The position numbers were made by a program, and so were the translations under genes. A stretch of DNA of 64,000 nucleotides from Roridomyces roridus (lineage: Eukaryota > Basidiomycota > Agaricomycetes > Agaricales > Mycenaceae), in contig JARKIF010000032.1 of the NCBI GenBank assembly GCA_029378245.1, positions 62,001 through 126,000 on the forward strand. The letters are read 5' to 3'. The notes beneath the pieces are model-generated. The model saw nothing but the letters and a program-made list of their open reading frames with translations, was not told the DNA's origin and made no database searches. Positions 10,383 to 22,567 of this stretch are shown in pieces; positions within the stretch are counted from its first letter, which is position 1; each line of letters opens with the position of its first letter.

Positions 10383-12138
10383 ATGCCCCCCATCTACGAT
10401 AAACCTACCACGGAGAAGTATGACCTCGTCATCATCGGTGGAGGCAGCGGCGGCTCTGGTTTCTCTGTGCGTCGACTGTAGCTATTCCGATTTCTTGACT
10501 AACGTGATTTAGCGACGCGCTGCATCCTACGGGAAGAAGGTAGCCGTCGTCGAAAAAGATGGGAAACTTGGTGGGACCTGCGTGAATGTCGGTGCGTAAA
10601 TATTTTTTGGTCATAATATCGCGTCTGAGCTTGTGAACAGGATGTGTTCCGAAGAAGGTTCGTTTTTGAGCTGCTTAAAGACATCCTTGAACTTGCATTC
10701 CAGATCATGTGGCACGCTGCAGATCTGCAGGAGAGGGTTCACAACCACACCAAAGGGTACCATATCAAAGGCGACGCTGCCGCACTCAAATTTGACTGGG
10801 CAACCTTCAAGCCTCAGCGCGATGCGTACATACGCAAACTAAACGGCATCTACGCCAACAACTTTGACAAGGAGGGCGTCGAGCACCACACTGGTTTCGG
10901 GCGCCTCACGTCTGCGACCGCGGTCGAAGTCACACGACCCGACGGCCAGAAGTACACCCTCCAAACCGACCATGTTTGCATTGCCACTGGTGGCAAGCCG
11001 GTCATCCCTTCTGACCAGGAGATACCTGGTGCGTCGCTCGGCGTCGACAGTGACGGGTTTTTCGAGCTCGAGGACCAACCCAAGCGCGTCGCCGTCGTTG
11101 GCGCGGGTTACATTGCCGTTGAGCTTGCAGGCGTGTTTTAACGGTTTGGGCTCGGAAACGCATCTCGTCATCCGCGGGGAGACCGTGTTGCGTACTTTCG
11201 ACCCCTCGATCCAGCAAACGATTACGCCGTGGATGGAACAAACCGGGTCAAGATCCACAAATCAAGCAAGGTCACCAAGGTTCAGGGCGAGAAGGGCAAG
11301 ACGCTGACTGTGACGACCGACAAGGGCGAGAGCATCGAAGTTGACGCTGTTGTGTGGGCTATCGGTCGCCACGCTCTTTCGGGCGACATGGGTCTTGAGG
11401 AGCTCGGTGTGAAGCTGCATCCCAATGGAGAGGTGGTCACGGACGAATACCAGAACTCGACAGTCAAGGGTGTCACTTCCATTGGCGACGTGCAGGGCAA
11501 AGCTCTCTTGACGCCAGTTGCCATTGCTGCTGGGCGGCGATTGGGAAATCGCCTATTTGGTCCGCCAGAGTTCAAGAACGACAAGTTGGACTATGAAAAC
11601 ATTCCGACCGTCGTCTTCTCGTAAGCCAATGTTTGCCAACTAATTATTGATTTCATATTCTGCCCAGGCATCCTCCCATTGGCACCGTGGGCCTTACCGA
11701 GCCACAAGCACGCAAGGAGTACGGCGACGACTCTGTCAAAATTTGTGAGATTTTTTTTCTTTTCTTTTCTCGCAATGACCTTTTTGCAGACAAGACTTCT
11801 TTCCGTGGACTGTACTTTAGCATGATGGAGGACGACCTCAAGGAGCCGACTATGTTCAAGCTCGTCTGCGTTGGGCCAGAGGAACGCGTTGTGGGCGTCC
11901 ACATCCTTGGACAAGGCTGCGACGAGATCACGCAGGGTTTCGCTGTGGCTGTCAAGATGAAAGGCATGCGCTTAGATTGTCGTGTATTCCGATTCTGACT
12001 CTTTCTCAGCTCGCAAGCGGGACCTGGACGATACCGTCGCCATCCATCCCACCTCTGCCGAAGGTTCGTGGTAATTTCTTCTGCTTCTGGCTTTTGCTCA
12101 TGTTTTCTTTTCTACCAGAGCTCGTTACTTTGCGGTAA
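10383..12138 (+). CDS. GLR1: Glutathione reductase (NADPH)
   Basis: This FAD-dependent disulfide reductase regenerates GSH from GSSG. Visible marks are the FAD site VIIGGGSGG near residue 16, the redox pair GGTCVNVGCVPKK (Cys-x4-Cys), the NADPH-side GAGYIAVELAGV and the C-terminal HPTSAEELVTLR, which carries the catalytic histidine of the partner subunit. Eight exons are separated by introns at 10467-10512, 10592-10640, 10658-10703, 11621-11667, 11745-11789, 11964-12009 (a GC-AG intron) and 12064-12118. Two homopolymer breaks need correction: an extra T in 11136-11139 and a missing G at 11245-11247. No mitochondrial presequence is seen from this start. Confidence 0.9.
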
Positions 12139-12247
12139 ATTGCGTAAATAGTCCCCAACCAATTTGTACAGTACGGTTAGAATGGAATCTGTAGCAGAAC
12201 ACAAGGCATATTGATGCGTGATCGAGGCTTGACTTCCCCCACCGCCA

Positions 12248-13734
12248 ATGCAGCTCACCATTCTCAACCTCACCAAGGAATCCCTGGCTCTGTCGTACAC
12301 CAAGGAGTCGGCCTTTCATGAAATACTGGCCCTGCCCTCCCGGCCGTCCACTGTTGAGGTCCCCAAGTCATGCGCAGCAACTTTGAGTCTCGGCGCCGAG
12401 AAGCACATTGATTGGGCGACCGTGGACTTTACTCTCAGGGGATCTGGGTCTGCGCCTTGGAAAGCTGTTTCTGTCCCAGAGGATTGTCTATGGCGCGTCT
12501 ACATTTGCAAGGTGCGTTGTGTGGTACGAGTCTCGATCTGAATAACACTACAAAGGTTTCCCGAAACCACCGGAAGTTGGTCGTTATTCCGCGCAGGGAA
12601 CTTGCTTCGTTCCTTTCGGTGAGCAGGCGAACGATAGTTTCTTCCCAGCTAATGCGCGTCGCAGGCAATTCCTGACGCTGTCCCTATATCCTCTCTTCTC
12701 CTGCCGGGTGAGTAGATGCACATGCGTCGGGTCGCGCTTACTCATGCCTCCCAAGGCACACACGACACGTTCGTTAATTATCTACCGCCAGTATTCTCCG
12801 ACTGACTTCTCCGCAGCATGGCCTTTTACGGCTGGCCGTTCTCGCAATGTCAGTCCATCTCGACACCGCTCTCTGTCCAGTTTCACTCTGGTATTCGGCT
12901 CCTCGACATCCGACTAACAGAGGTGAATGGCCGGCTCATGTCCTTCCATGGCGTCTACCCGCAGAAGACGTCGTTCATATTTATCCTGGAATGTCTGCAC
13001 GCATTCCTGACGTCTCCCGAGGGCTCGCGGGAGACCATTGTTGTCTCCATCAAGCCTGAAGCAACTGGATATAATTTTGATGGACTCGTTCACAAGGAGA
13101 TATCTGAGAGCGTCGGAGGGTGGAATATGTGGTTCCTCGAATCGCGGATACCGGCACGTAAGTCTCGGTGGTGGTGATATCTATTCGGCTTACTTACTCA
13201 CCATCCGCAGTCGGGGAGGTCCGCGGAAAGGCGGTGATGTTTAGCCGGTTTGGTAGGGGTGACGAATGGAAGACTGGGATGGGCATTCATCCCACTTACT
13301 GGCCGGACAGCGAAATGGATGGGTTTACGTGGATGTGCAACGAGACCACCGTGCGCACGAACGACTGGTACCACATCCCGTCCTTCATTTCCATACCCGA
13401 GAAGGTTGCGCTGTCGACGAGCGTGCTGCTCCCACCACCCCCGACGGCCGCGTCTGGGCCCCTGCTCAATATCACGTACTTTTCGGCGTCGAGTTTCCCG
13501 TTGGCGTCTCCGCAGACGGTTTCGCAGGGTTTTGGGTGGCCGAAATGGGGGCTTGGTGTTGAGGGTGTCAACACGCGCGTTGCACGGTGGGTGACCGAGC
13601 GTCTGAGCGAGGATGAGCCCAAGATCAGGGGATGGTCGTTCATCGATTATTATGAGGAGCCAAAGAACGTCCTCGTCCCGCTCTTAATAGAACTAAATTA
13701 TCGGGGACGAGTACCTGGAGAGGATGGGTGGTAG
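12248..13734 (+). CDS. PLC-like phosphodiesterase (PI-PLC X-domain type)
   Basis: Six exons: 12248-12511, 12556-12618, 12665-12707, 12756-12768, 12817-13157, 13211-13734. The spliced protein contains SLLLPGTHDTMAFYGW, the start of a PI-PLC X domain in which the histidine of THD is the first catalytic histidine. It then has GIRLLDIRL, FHGVYPQ with the second histidine, and VVSIKPE. The N-terminal 90 residues form a separate beta-rich-looking lead with no signal peptide. The C terminus is tryptophan/glycine-rich and ends in FIDYYEEP. Substrate cannot be told from sequence; bacterial-type PI-PLC and glycerophosphodiester-like activities are both possible. A 13-nt microexon carries the catalytic THD motif. 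Confidence 0.85.
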
Positions 13735-13850
13735 ATAGATTGTATATTATACTTATGTTCTTTATTTTCTTGGATGAATAGATAGAGCTCAGCTGTAAAT
13801 TAACCTTGCGCGCCTCGACACGTGACCGTCGCGTCCTTCTCTAAACCGCC

Positions 13851-15315
13851 ATGTCCCAAAACGAAGAGAACTCTGACGACGTGCAATCGCCTCCCGTGGG
13901 ACCAAAACCATTCACTTTCTCGCTTGGCTAACTATGTGCAGGTCTTGAAGGCCTCCGTCCACGACATTCGCTACTTTGTAACTCTTCTTCGCGCTGTTAA
14001 CTTTGTGAACGTTGGTGAGCTGGAATTTGGCTGGCGACGCTCATTTATCTGTACCAGCGCGCCACGGTGAGAGTCACCAGCAGCGGGTTCATCGTGGTCG
14101 TCGAAGAGGCGCGAACATTGTTGGGGACAGCATACATCTTCTCTGGCGTGTTTGACGAGTTCACCTACAACTCTGAGAATCCCCCTGCTGCGCCTCCAGA
14201 CTCTCAGACTTCTGACCAAGACGAAGACGAGGACAACGCAGCGTTTGAGGTCCCACTGAACACTCTGATTGAATGCTTGAACATTTTTGGGACGGCTGGG
14301 CCTAGTGCGTCTGCCGGTAACTCGGGTGGCAAATACAAGAAATGGAAGGAGGATTCGGATCACGAGGGCGACGAGGAGGCGGATGCTGGTGGGCGGCGAA
14401 GGCAGTCGAGCAGTAGTAAAGGTATCGATTCTTACTTTGGGAGCGCTGCTGGCAAGGGGACCGGGATGCGAATGACTTATGCTGGCTCGGGTTACCCGCT
14501 CACATTGCTAATGTGAGTGGTTCTCGTTACTGGCGCGCTGCCAACTCACAGGATAATTAGATCGGAAGACGCCTCGGGACCCACAACTACGTGCGAGATT
14601 ACGACGTATGAAGCAGAGCCTCATCTCGAGCTTGATTTCCAGTCGGATAGAATGTACGTGTTCATATTTTGCATGTCTTGCTGTTATGAACGGATAATCC
14701 AGGGTGCTGAAAATCATTCTCAAGGCAAGGCAGGACGGGGCCCTCTTCACAAACCTAACCATTGCGTCCAGTCCTCATGGCTCCGCGACGCCCTCTCCGA
14801 ACTGGACCCCTCGTGCGAGAAATTGACCTTTGTCGGGAACCCGCCGCCAACAGGAGGAGCAGCGGCCCCGGGTAGACAACGACCGCACCCTCGTGCTGCC
14901 AATGGGAATACGCCGATGCTGCGTATCCAAGCTGTGGGCACCTTTGGCAGCACCGAAATGGACTACCCGAACGACCGCGATGTCTTGGAAACCTTTGAAT
15001 GCACGAAACCTATAAGCTTTACGTGCGCCTGTTGCTTGCTTGGTATTCCGACTCCTAAATGAACGATCGGCAGGTATCGCTTTGCACACATATCTCGTAC
15101 CCTCCGTGCATTGCAGAGTTCGACCAAAACCTCGCTTCGGATTGACAACGAGGGGCTCCTGAGTCTGCAGTTTATCATGCCGTCGCCGAAAAGCAGGCCG
15201 GATGAAGAGGGGACAATTGCGTTTGTGGAATTTCGGGTGCGTTTGTCTCAGTTTCATTGCGGCCAAGATTAATTATTCCCCGCAGTGTTTAGCGTTGGAC
15301 GAGGAAGTTGGATAA
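13851..15315 (+). CDS. RAD1: RAD1 subunit of the 9-1-1 checkpoint clamp
   Basis: This PCNA-like protein works in the Rad9-Hus1-Rad1 ring loaded at DNA damage. Family marks are VLKASVHDIRYFVTLLRAVN, VVVEEARTLLGTAYIF, FDEFTY, an interrupted LNTLIECLNIFG, RMTYAGSGYPLTLL, LKSSWLRDALSELDPSCEKL and the final VEFRCLALDEEVG. Eight exons (13851-13895, 13942-14010, 14058-14512, 14552-14653, 14703-14724, 14772-15022, 15074-15236, 15286-15315) keep the frame. The fifth exon is only 22 nt and is followed by a GC-AG intron. An acidic, serine-rich insert of about 60 residues separates the two halves of the first PCNA-like domain. The frame needs no correction. Confidence 0.88.
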
Positions 15316-15466
15316 TATGTATTTGCTACCGTTTCAATGTCCCCCCGAAATCAATATTTGATGGGGCTTAATTGCTTCTTTCCCGTTACAGCGTCGAAAC
15401 GGAGTTACCCTTTGCAAATCTCGTTCGATATATCAGGCTCAGCTCCAATGCACCCCTCGCACCTTC

Positions 15467-16636
15467 ATGCCAGTTACCGACCCCCATGAATACCTAGCGC
15501 TGCTTGTGCTGTGGTCGACGTTCAGCATCTTTGCTGCAGTTTCCAACGCATTTCTCCTCACCGTCACGCTCTTGACAAAAGGGAAGGAGGCCAACGCCGT
15601 GCTGGTGAATCTGGAAGCAATTTTTACCATTACGAGCGCAAGTGGATCGCTCTTGGTATGGACCGGCCATGCGTTGGACAAGGAGCCACCATTTGGACTG
15701 TGTCTGGTCAATGCGAGTATCTCCATGGCGAATGTACCGCTGCAGGGTGCATCGGCGCTGGCTATCGCATTGAGCGTCTGGGTCAGCGTCACGGAGATCT
15801 ATTGCAGCCCCCGGACGGTCACTGCTATGCGGCGGGTAACTTGGGCTCCATTCGTGAGTGGATTTTTGTTATGAAATTGGATCGTTCGTTGACTGGCGCC
15901 AGCTTCTCGCTCTTCCGTATGTGACTGGGCTGCCTCTTTTCTTCGCCGGGCTCTATGTGCGTTTTTGGCCCACTCGTTGATATTAAACTGACCACGGGCG
16001 AATACAGAAAGGAATCATGGACAAGAGTCTCATATACCGTGGCTCTCCTTTTTACTGCGTCGTCGACTATCCACCGCTGCAAACAGCCGCCTCGGCCCTC
16101 GGCGCCATTACCACCTTTCTTTCTATCGTCTTTTCCTTCTGGACCACAGGCAACCTCGTGACCACCCGCTGGCGTGTGCGGCGCTTCACGGACTACCCTG
16201 GCATCGCCTACCCCTTCGTCATCCGCACCCTGCTCTTCGCCGTATTCGTGGCGGTCGCGTTCGTGGTGGGAATTGTCTCCCTGCAAAGGGGCTATTCAGA
16301 CATCGTCCCAGATGTGGTGCTGAGTACTTGTGGCGTTGCGGTGTTTATAATCTTTTCAACCTCCAAGGTGTGTGCATGTCTCAGTCTGCAATTTTGCGCA
16401 GCCTGCTCAGAATTTTACAGCACGTAATGGCCTTTATCTTCCGCTGTCGACGCCCTGACAAGAGCCTCGTATCGCGGAGTGCCTCTCCTCCGGGGTGGCC
16501 GTCTGCTAGGAGAACGCCTGCAGAGTTTTCCGTCATTTCCGACTTTAGCTTCAGCGCAACGAGCCCGAGGAGTCCCAAGACGGGAGGCTCGTCTTCTCCT
16601 CCTCCATGGCAGTCCATGTCACCTACGGCTTGTTGA
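15467..16636 (+). CDS. Seven-transmembrane receptor-like protein
   Basis: Four exons (15467-15853, 15903-15956, 16008-16367, 16421-16636) give about 338 residues. Seven hydrophobic helices are readable. They lie near residues 9-40, 46-75, 80-115, 124-150, 165-195, 210-240 and 248-275. The last is followed by a basic, serine/proline-rich cytoplasmic tail (SATSPRSPKTGG) typical of a regulated receptor tail. The loop between helices 4 and 5 contains an FYC motif. The architecture fits a fungal G-protein-coupled receptor, but ligand and class are not recognisable, and it is not an obvious Ste3 pheromone receptor. The first ATG in frame was taken as start. Confidence 0.7.
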
Positions 16637-16705
16637 AGCGAGTATTTATTATCATCTAATATGCAATACATACAAAAAAACATCTGCAAAACTACCACCC
16701 AACCG

Positions 16706-17853
16706 CTATGAGTCCCCCATGACGACGTCCTCGTCGGCCGGTGCTTCGAGCAGGGCCTGAGCCGCGCGCCGGATGCTAGAGAGCTTGCCACGGAAGACGG
16801 AGATGGCCTCTGGAAGGAGCTCTTGCGGAAGGTAGGCACTCTCGGATTCGATGTTGACTGAGAGAACATGAGAATAAAGAATGAGGAAAGAGTAAAGTGA
16901 CTTGCATAGAAAGAAATCCCGGACCCGACTCAGCTCGACGTAGCCGTCAAACTCTGGATGCCTGAGCACCTCCCGGCTGACGGTATCCCGACGTTTATTC
17001 TCCTCGTCAACCGACACGGCTTTCGTGCGTGGGTCGACGCGGATGACCCCTGGTGAGAAGCATTTTTGGAACTTTTCCGCCAGATGAACAGGTATCGGCT
17101 TTTTGATGGTGATGTGAGGGAGGAGGCGGTAGGACGCTGTCGCAGCAGGATTGAACTTTGCGTGGTCCTTTCCGAAGCCCTTGACGGCATGCAGTGTCAT
17201 TTGTATGCCCTGACCCGGGCGCAGTTTTGCAATGACGATATTGGGGTTCGTCGGTGCTGGGGGCTTGTCGCGGAAGACCTCGTTCTGCTCGCCTGCAGGG
17301 GTCCAGACGAGATGCCCCGAGAGGAGCTCGTGGTTTTCGTACAAAAGTGCGGGGTCGGTGGTATCCTTCGGCGCGTCTTTTTTTCGAGTACACTCGAGTG
17401 CGAGTTCAAAGACCATGGTGTTGCGATCGGTAGACTCGTCGTCTGCTTCCTTCATCTCCATCTTTTTCGGGTCAATGTTGAGCGGGATGAGCCCAATGCG
17501 TTGTGCGAGGATCTCATCCACTATGACCGACGTGTTGTTGTAGACGTAGACATGCTCGATGCATATTGTGGGCACCTCTGCGATGATTATGCGACGAAAT
17601 GCGTTGGCAATGGAGGCGTCGACGCCGACGAGGTCAAAGTCGATGGAGCGCTGGGAGACGCGGCGAACTTGGACTGTTAGATTCTACCTTGGCCATTATT
17701 AGGAGGAGAGTCTGGAGCAGTGGACGGACGGACCTTGCGGAACTTTTTGAGGTTCCAAGAGTGGTCTTCATCGGGGTAGTGGCCTGGAAAGTCTCTGCTC
17801 GACACGTCGGTGACGCGCTCGGCGTGTATCCCAACTAGCCGTCGCGCATCCAT
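16706..17853 (-). CDS. RPC40: RPC40, shared subunit of RNA polymerases I and III
   Basis: The eukaryotic alpha-like subunit (POLR1C/AC40) pairs with RPC19 to start assembly of Pol I and III. Marks are WNLKKF near residue 37, FDLVGVDASIANAFRRI (the alpha motif), EHVYVYNNTSVIVDEILAQR, RIGLIPLN and the later HAKFNPAATASYRLLP. Three exons: 17853-17730, 17673-16906, 16857-16706. The first donor could also be at 17733, but only the GT at 17729 keeps frame. The second intron has a GC donor (GCAAGT). The gene converges on the 7-TM gene, with 69 bp between stop codons. Length, about 347 aa, is normal for the family. Confidence 0.88.
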
Positions 17854-17921
17854 GAAAATTTCGGAGTGAAAGTTTGGTGTTGTTTTGAGCCTGTCAATAA
17901 TTTTCGCACGCCCCTGTTGCC

Positions 17922-19316
17922 ATGAGCAGCGTGTTTCCCCTCAGCGATCTCGGCTTTGACGTTGTCGAACTCGTCCTCGGCCAGGTCTCACTTCACTCCG
18001 ACTTGGTTTCATTTGCTGCATGTAGTCGAGCATGCCACGAATTGGTGGTTCCCCGGCATTCGGAGTATCGCATACTGCGGCTCCGAGAACTTCGACCACA
18101 AGTATGGGCGCATCTGGCGCGACGTCCAGATCTTGCGCGCTACATCCGGGAGGTGTGCTGGGAATCCTGGAGCCCCAAGCCAGAAGGCCCAGAACGGTAT
18201 CCCTCCACTTTACTGGACAGCACCAAGGTTCCCAATGACCCAGAAACAGTCCTTGCTGACATCTGTAAAGCGCTGAAGAGCATGGAGCATTTGCAGTCTT
18301 TTACTTGGTCAAAGGCGGAACCCAGCATATATCGAATACTCCAGGGCTCTCCGTCGCTCTTCCGCTTGTGCATTCATGACGTCCGTCGGGACCATGGTTT
18401 GGGCCCACCAGATGCAGAAGACGCCAATTACCCCCTTTGGCACATTTCGAACCTGAAGGAATTGTCCCTCAGCCAGCGGTGGTGGCCACAGCGTTTACAC
18501 GAATGGTTTCTGAGGTGTCCTGACCTCCAGGTAAGACTCGCTTCTACTTGCGCTCGCTCGCCTTCCAATTACAACAGGTTTTGCAAATCCGCCTTCCGCC
18601 AGACCCGCTCCTCGCCGAGTGCAGCTTTCCGCATCTGAGACGACTCGATTTGTTGGCGCCAGCCGCAGTCGAGACGTCCGTGATCGAATTTCTACAGCGC
18701 CACCCAACGATTGAGGATCTCCAATGGTTTCCTCATACCGAGTCGCTGCAGCTGGGCCACGGAAGTCTACCGCGCTTGAAACGACTCACCACCACCACTG
18801 AGTTTGCGTGTACTGTGCTTTCCGACCCCACCGTGCCCCATCGGGCTATCGAATGTGTTGGCCAGCTTTCCCTTGACGAAAGAACATGGCGCGCCTTGGC
18901 AGCAATTAACACCACTCGGTTGAAAGAGCTTCAGATTTGGAGACATGACAACCTGGAAACCATCCATCGTTTGGCGGAATTGGTACCGCAGCTGAGGCGC
19001 CTCGAGATTCCCCGTTTCGGTCTTGCTACTCGAAGCGATGCGGACAAGAACCATACAGTGGTGAGTATCTCTCTTTCTGTGTGATTTCTATTCAACTTTC
19101 TTTCAGGACGATTATATCGAGGCTGTGTCTCGATTCCCTTGTTTGGAATTCCTCGATTCCTCTTTGTGGCTTGCCCTCGGGGGCAACAGCGAGAAAATCA
19201 ACGCTCTGGCTTCGCGCTGTCCCAATCTCCAACGGCTTGGGCAGTCCAAATCTGATGCGTATGTGGAGATTGTGTTGATTAGGAAGGGGGGAGAAGTGGT
19301 CTGGGAGGAAGAGTAG
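17922..19316 (+). CDS. F-box/leucine-rich-repeat-like protein
   Basis: Three exons (17922-18530, 18578-19060, 19107-19316) encode about 433 residues. The N terminus, SDLGFDVVELVLGQV followed by LVSFAACSRACHELVVPR, has the pattern of a degenerate F-box (L/I-P-x-E-I...L-x-x-CS-x-VC). After it come irregular leucine repeats such as LKELSLSQRW, LRRLDLL, LKELQIWRHD and LRRLEIPRFG. Agaricomycete genomes carry very large families of such proteins, usually taken as substrate receptors for SCF ubiquitin ligases. Substrate is unknown. It is divergently arranged from RPC40, with 68 bp between start codons. Confidence 0.75.
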
Positions 19317-19413
19317 TCTCACGTATTAGCCAGACTCTAGTTTACTGACGATGGCAAGCATGTAAGTAGTAGAGGAAGTTCTGTGTATTTCCCACGGTTA
19401 AATTTTCTCAACC

Positions 19414-22400
19414 ATGGACATAAAGGACACATTTCAGAACATCCTCGAAGACGGCCTCAGTGAGGATCTTCCGTTCTTCGAGTCGGATAGTGCGCCCAAT
19501 CCGCTGCTGTCCATCCGCGGGCTGGGACAGGTAGACATTCCACTGGATGAGGATGCCGCCAAAGCTGTCTTGTCCGTATCGAGTCTCCGGCGGGCCAATT
19601 CCTTCGTCGTCCCGGGCGTGTTTGAGATTCCCGCAGGCCAATGTTCAATTCAACAATCCGGCCTGGCAAGAATGGCTCGGCGACTCGGAATATATCTTTG
19701 AAAAATTGGTTCTCACCAATTCCGACTCTTATGAACAGTGCGTCCATACAGCATAAGGCACGTATGTTTCTAACGATACGTAGATCATGCACCGAGCCTT
19801 TATCTACGCTCACGATAATACTGCCGTCCAACTTCACCGGAGGTCATGTTGAATTCCACGACCACGGACGCACAAGTCGTGTGGATATCCCAGCCCAAAC
19901 CACCTCCGTCATAGCGCTATATCCCGGCGTACAACAGACCGTGTTCCCCATCTCATCCGGCTACCTTCTAGCTCTCGTATATCGGAGTTCAACCCCGCCT
20001 CCCGAAACGCCGACTCAACGCCTGCGACGTTGTTTTGCCGCCTGGGAAGCGGTACCCGAACCACCGTTCCTCGCTATACTACTCCAAAATAAATACACCG
20101 CGTTGAACATCACCGGAGACGACGCGCTCTTACTCTCCCTCCTCCGCCCCTTGGCAGAGGAACGCGGGTTTTCCCTCCACTGGGCATTTATCGAGATTAC
20201 CTCCCACTACCCAGAGTACCCCAGTTTTAGTTACGACGAGACTTTTATGCAGAGCGAAATATCTTCGTTTTTCGAAGATTCCGGGTCTTCCGACTTGGAT
20301 GTTGCGATTACTCGAGTTGTGGATATAAACGGCGTTGCAGTCCGTAACCACACTTTGTCGCTCAAGAGCGGAGATTTGATCCCCTGGCAGAGCGACGACG
20401 TTCTTCGAGAACCGGACATTCAGGTGCATACTTCCCTTTCTTTTTTGGTATGGCGTCCTTCACGCTCCATTCATAGCTCGAGAATTACGCTGTCTTCAAC
20501 CGCACCGCTCTGGTGATCTCGCATCCCTCGGACAACCTTTTCGGCGGCGACAGCAACGAGTCCGCTCGCATCATTCTTCGAGGGCGTGAATCAGCGACAC
20601 CCCGAGATAAACACCTCGCCTCACAGCTGTTGCAGTGGTGTTCCACGACAGACTCGCCGCATCACGACGTGGTTGCGGACACCGTACGCCTGCTGAGAGA
20701 GTGCGCCGAGCGATGGCAAGATGTCGACCTCTTGAACAATTTGATCCAAGTGTGTGGTATTGGCCTCGTCGGACCTGCAGGATTTGTTTCCGCGTACAAG
20801 AGTTTTGGGTGGCACACCGTCGAGGATCTGTGAGTTCGACATGATTGACGATTGCGTCGATCTTGACTGTTCTGTAGGTTTACAAAAGTCGTGGACGCAG
20901 AACCATGTCCGATACGGCGATGGGCCCTCCTCGGATACCTGATGAACGGAGCGATAGAGACCGATGTGCAGGTGTGGTGCCGCCAGAGCAAGCCGCAAGT
21001 TCAAAATCAAATCGATCAAGAGCAAGTCAAGTGGATGGTGCAGATGAGCGTCGTCGAGGGAGGCAAGATGCTCGAGGACATGTGCGTGTTTAACGTTTCG
21101 CCGCGCAGCGAGGGCTGATCTATTCTCAGTCTACATCCCCAACTGATTCCCGAAGGATTACCTGTCACAGAATTCTGGGTCCCATATTTGCGCGGCCTGC
21201 ATGAACACGAGGAAAGCATCGGTCCGGTTGGGCCCATAATCGCAGCCGTGGTCCCTCAAGTGTCTTCATTCCCTACGAGAATCGTCAATGGCACAGACCT
21301 TCAACCAATCATCGCCTTTATCCTTCTCTGCATCGAGGTCGGAAGATCAGACCTCTGCACCAAGATTGCAGAGAAGATACGGTTGCGCATGCGAATCCAA
21401 CCCGCGTATTACTATTTCGCCCTTGCGTCTTGTTTGGGGAAGTTTAAATCTGAGAAGTTGGTGTCCAGTTTGAAGCCATTCTTCGTCGACGCTGTCAGGA
21501 TTTTACTCTCGCCATCGTATGCCCCACTGGACGGCCAATTGGCGTTTGTACAGTGGACGACGCCAGTGTCGGAGGCGGTGATGAATGCCGCGAAAAGGGC
21601 AGGTGGTGCAGCCATTTTGAACCAACTGATTTCGACGAATCAAGATGTCTTGCGACGGGATACCGATACTCTGCAACGCATGGCTCGCTCGATCGTCGCG
21701 ACCATGTCCATGCCGGACGACCCAGAGTATGAAACGCTCAAAAACCGTGTTGTCACCGCCGCCGTCGACGCGTTTCGGCATCAAGGCCGCACGATTGCCG
21801 AGCTCGAGGCTTTGGTTGACTTTTGTCTTGAAGTCGAAGCACCTGCCACAACACTAGAAGTGTTTCTGTCGCGCGTGGCAGCATCGCCGGGTGGTGCCGA
21901 TGTTCTGATCTTTTTCGCGAGCAGGAACGACATGGGCATGGAACGGTTTGCAGCGACGGTTTTCGAGTCATGGGCTGAATACAACAGGACCGAACTGGAA
22001 GAGTCGGCAGAGGCCACCACGAGTCAGACGATTCAAAGGCTGTGGGACTTTGGGTGCAGCGAGGTTGGATGCCAGGTGTGTCCCGATTTGAGGAACTTTA
22101 TCCGCACCAGCGTTGTGCCAGAGGTCAGGTTTCAGCAGAGAGCTCAGGTGAGGAAGCATATTGAGCAGCAACTGGAAGCGTGGGGCGCGGGCTCGGTGGG
22201 ACTGACGTGGAGAACGATCAGCCACGGTTCTCCGCATTCTCTTGAGGCGAGTACTGATTGGGTTGGCGAAGCTTCCATCTAAATGCTGCCAGATTATGAA
22301 GCCAAAAGATACGTCGCAGGTACTATGGGACGAATATTTCGCAACTGGGAGGCGCCTGCTTGAAGTGCTGGGGTTGGGGGAAGATTACAGTTGGATGTAG
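19414..22400 (+). CDS. Large protein with 2OG-Fe(II)-oxygenase-like N-terminal half
   Basis: Six exons are proposed (19414-19737, 19784-20423, 20477-20829, 20878-21081, 21130-22246, 22293-22400), with the last intron of GC-AG type. The N-terminal third resembles prolyl-4-hydroxylase-like basidiomycete proteins: NPAWQEWL, TLTIILPSNFTGGHVEF and SGYLLALVYR. With the 46-nt intron 19738-19783 removed, the place where the iron-binding H-x-D motif would sit reads SDSYEQSCTEP, so the metal site looks degraded. The remaining 600 residues are mostly helical in appearance with no domain I know. One extra C at 19638-19639 breaks the frame. Function is unknown; it may be a non-catalytic relative. Confidence 0.65.
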
Positions 22401-22567
22401 AAATAAAGTTTGATTAGATCAGTTGTACCTACGAGCGGATCACCGCCCTAACCGAGCTTTACCGTCACAATGTTCACTGTGGGACCTCCGCCCTATCCGG
22501 TGACTGAAAATGTGTATAGACGGGAGTTGCCTTCCCACAATCTCCTCTCTTCCTTCCCAACTCCATC

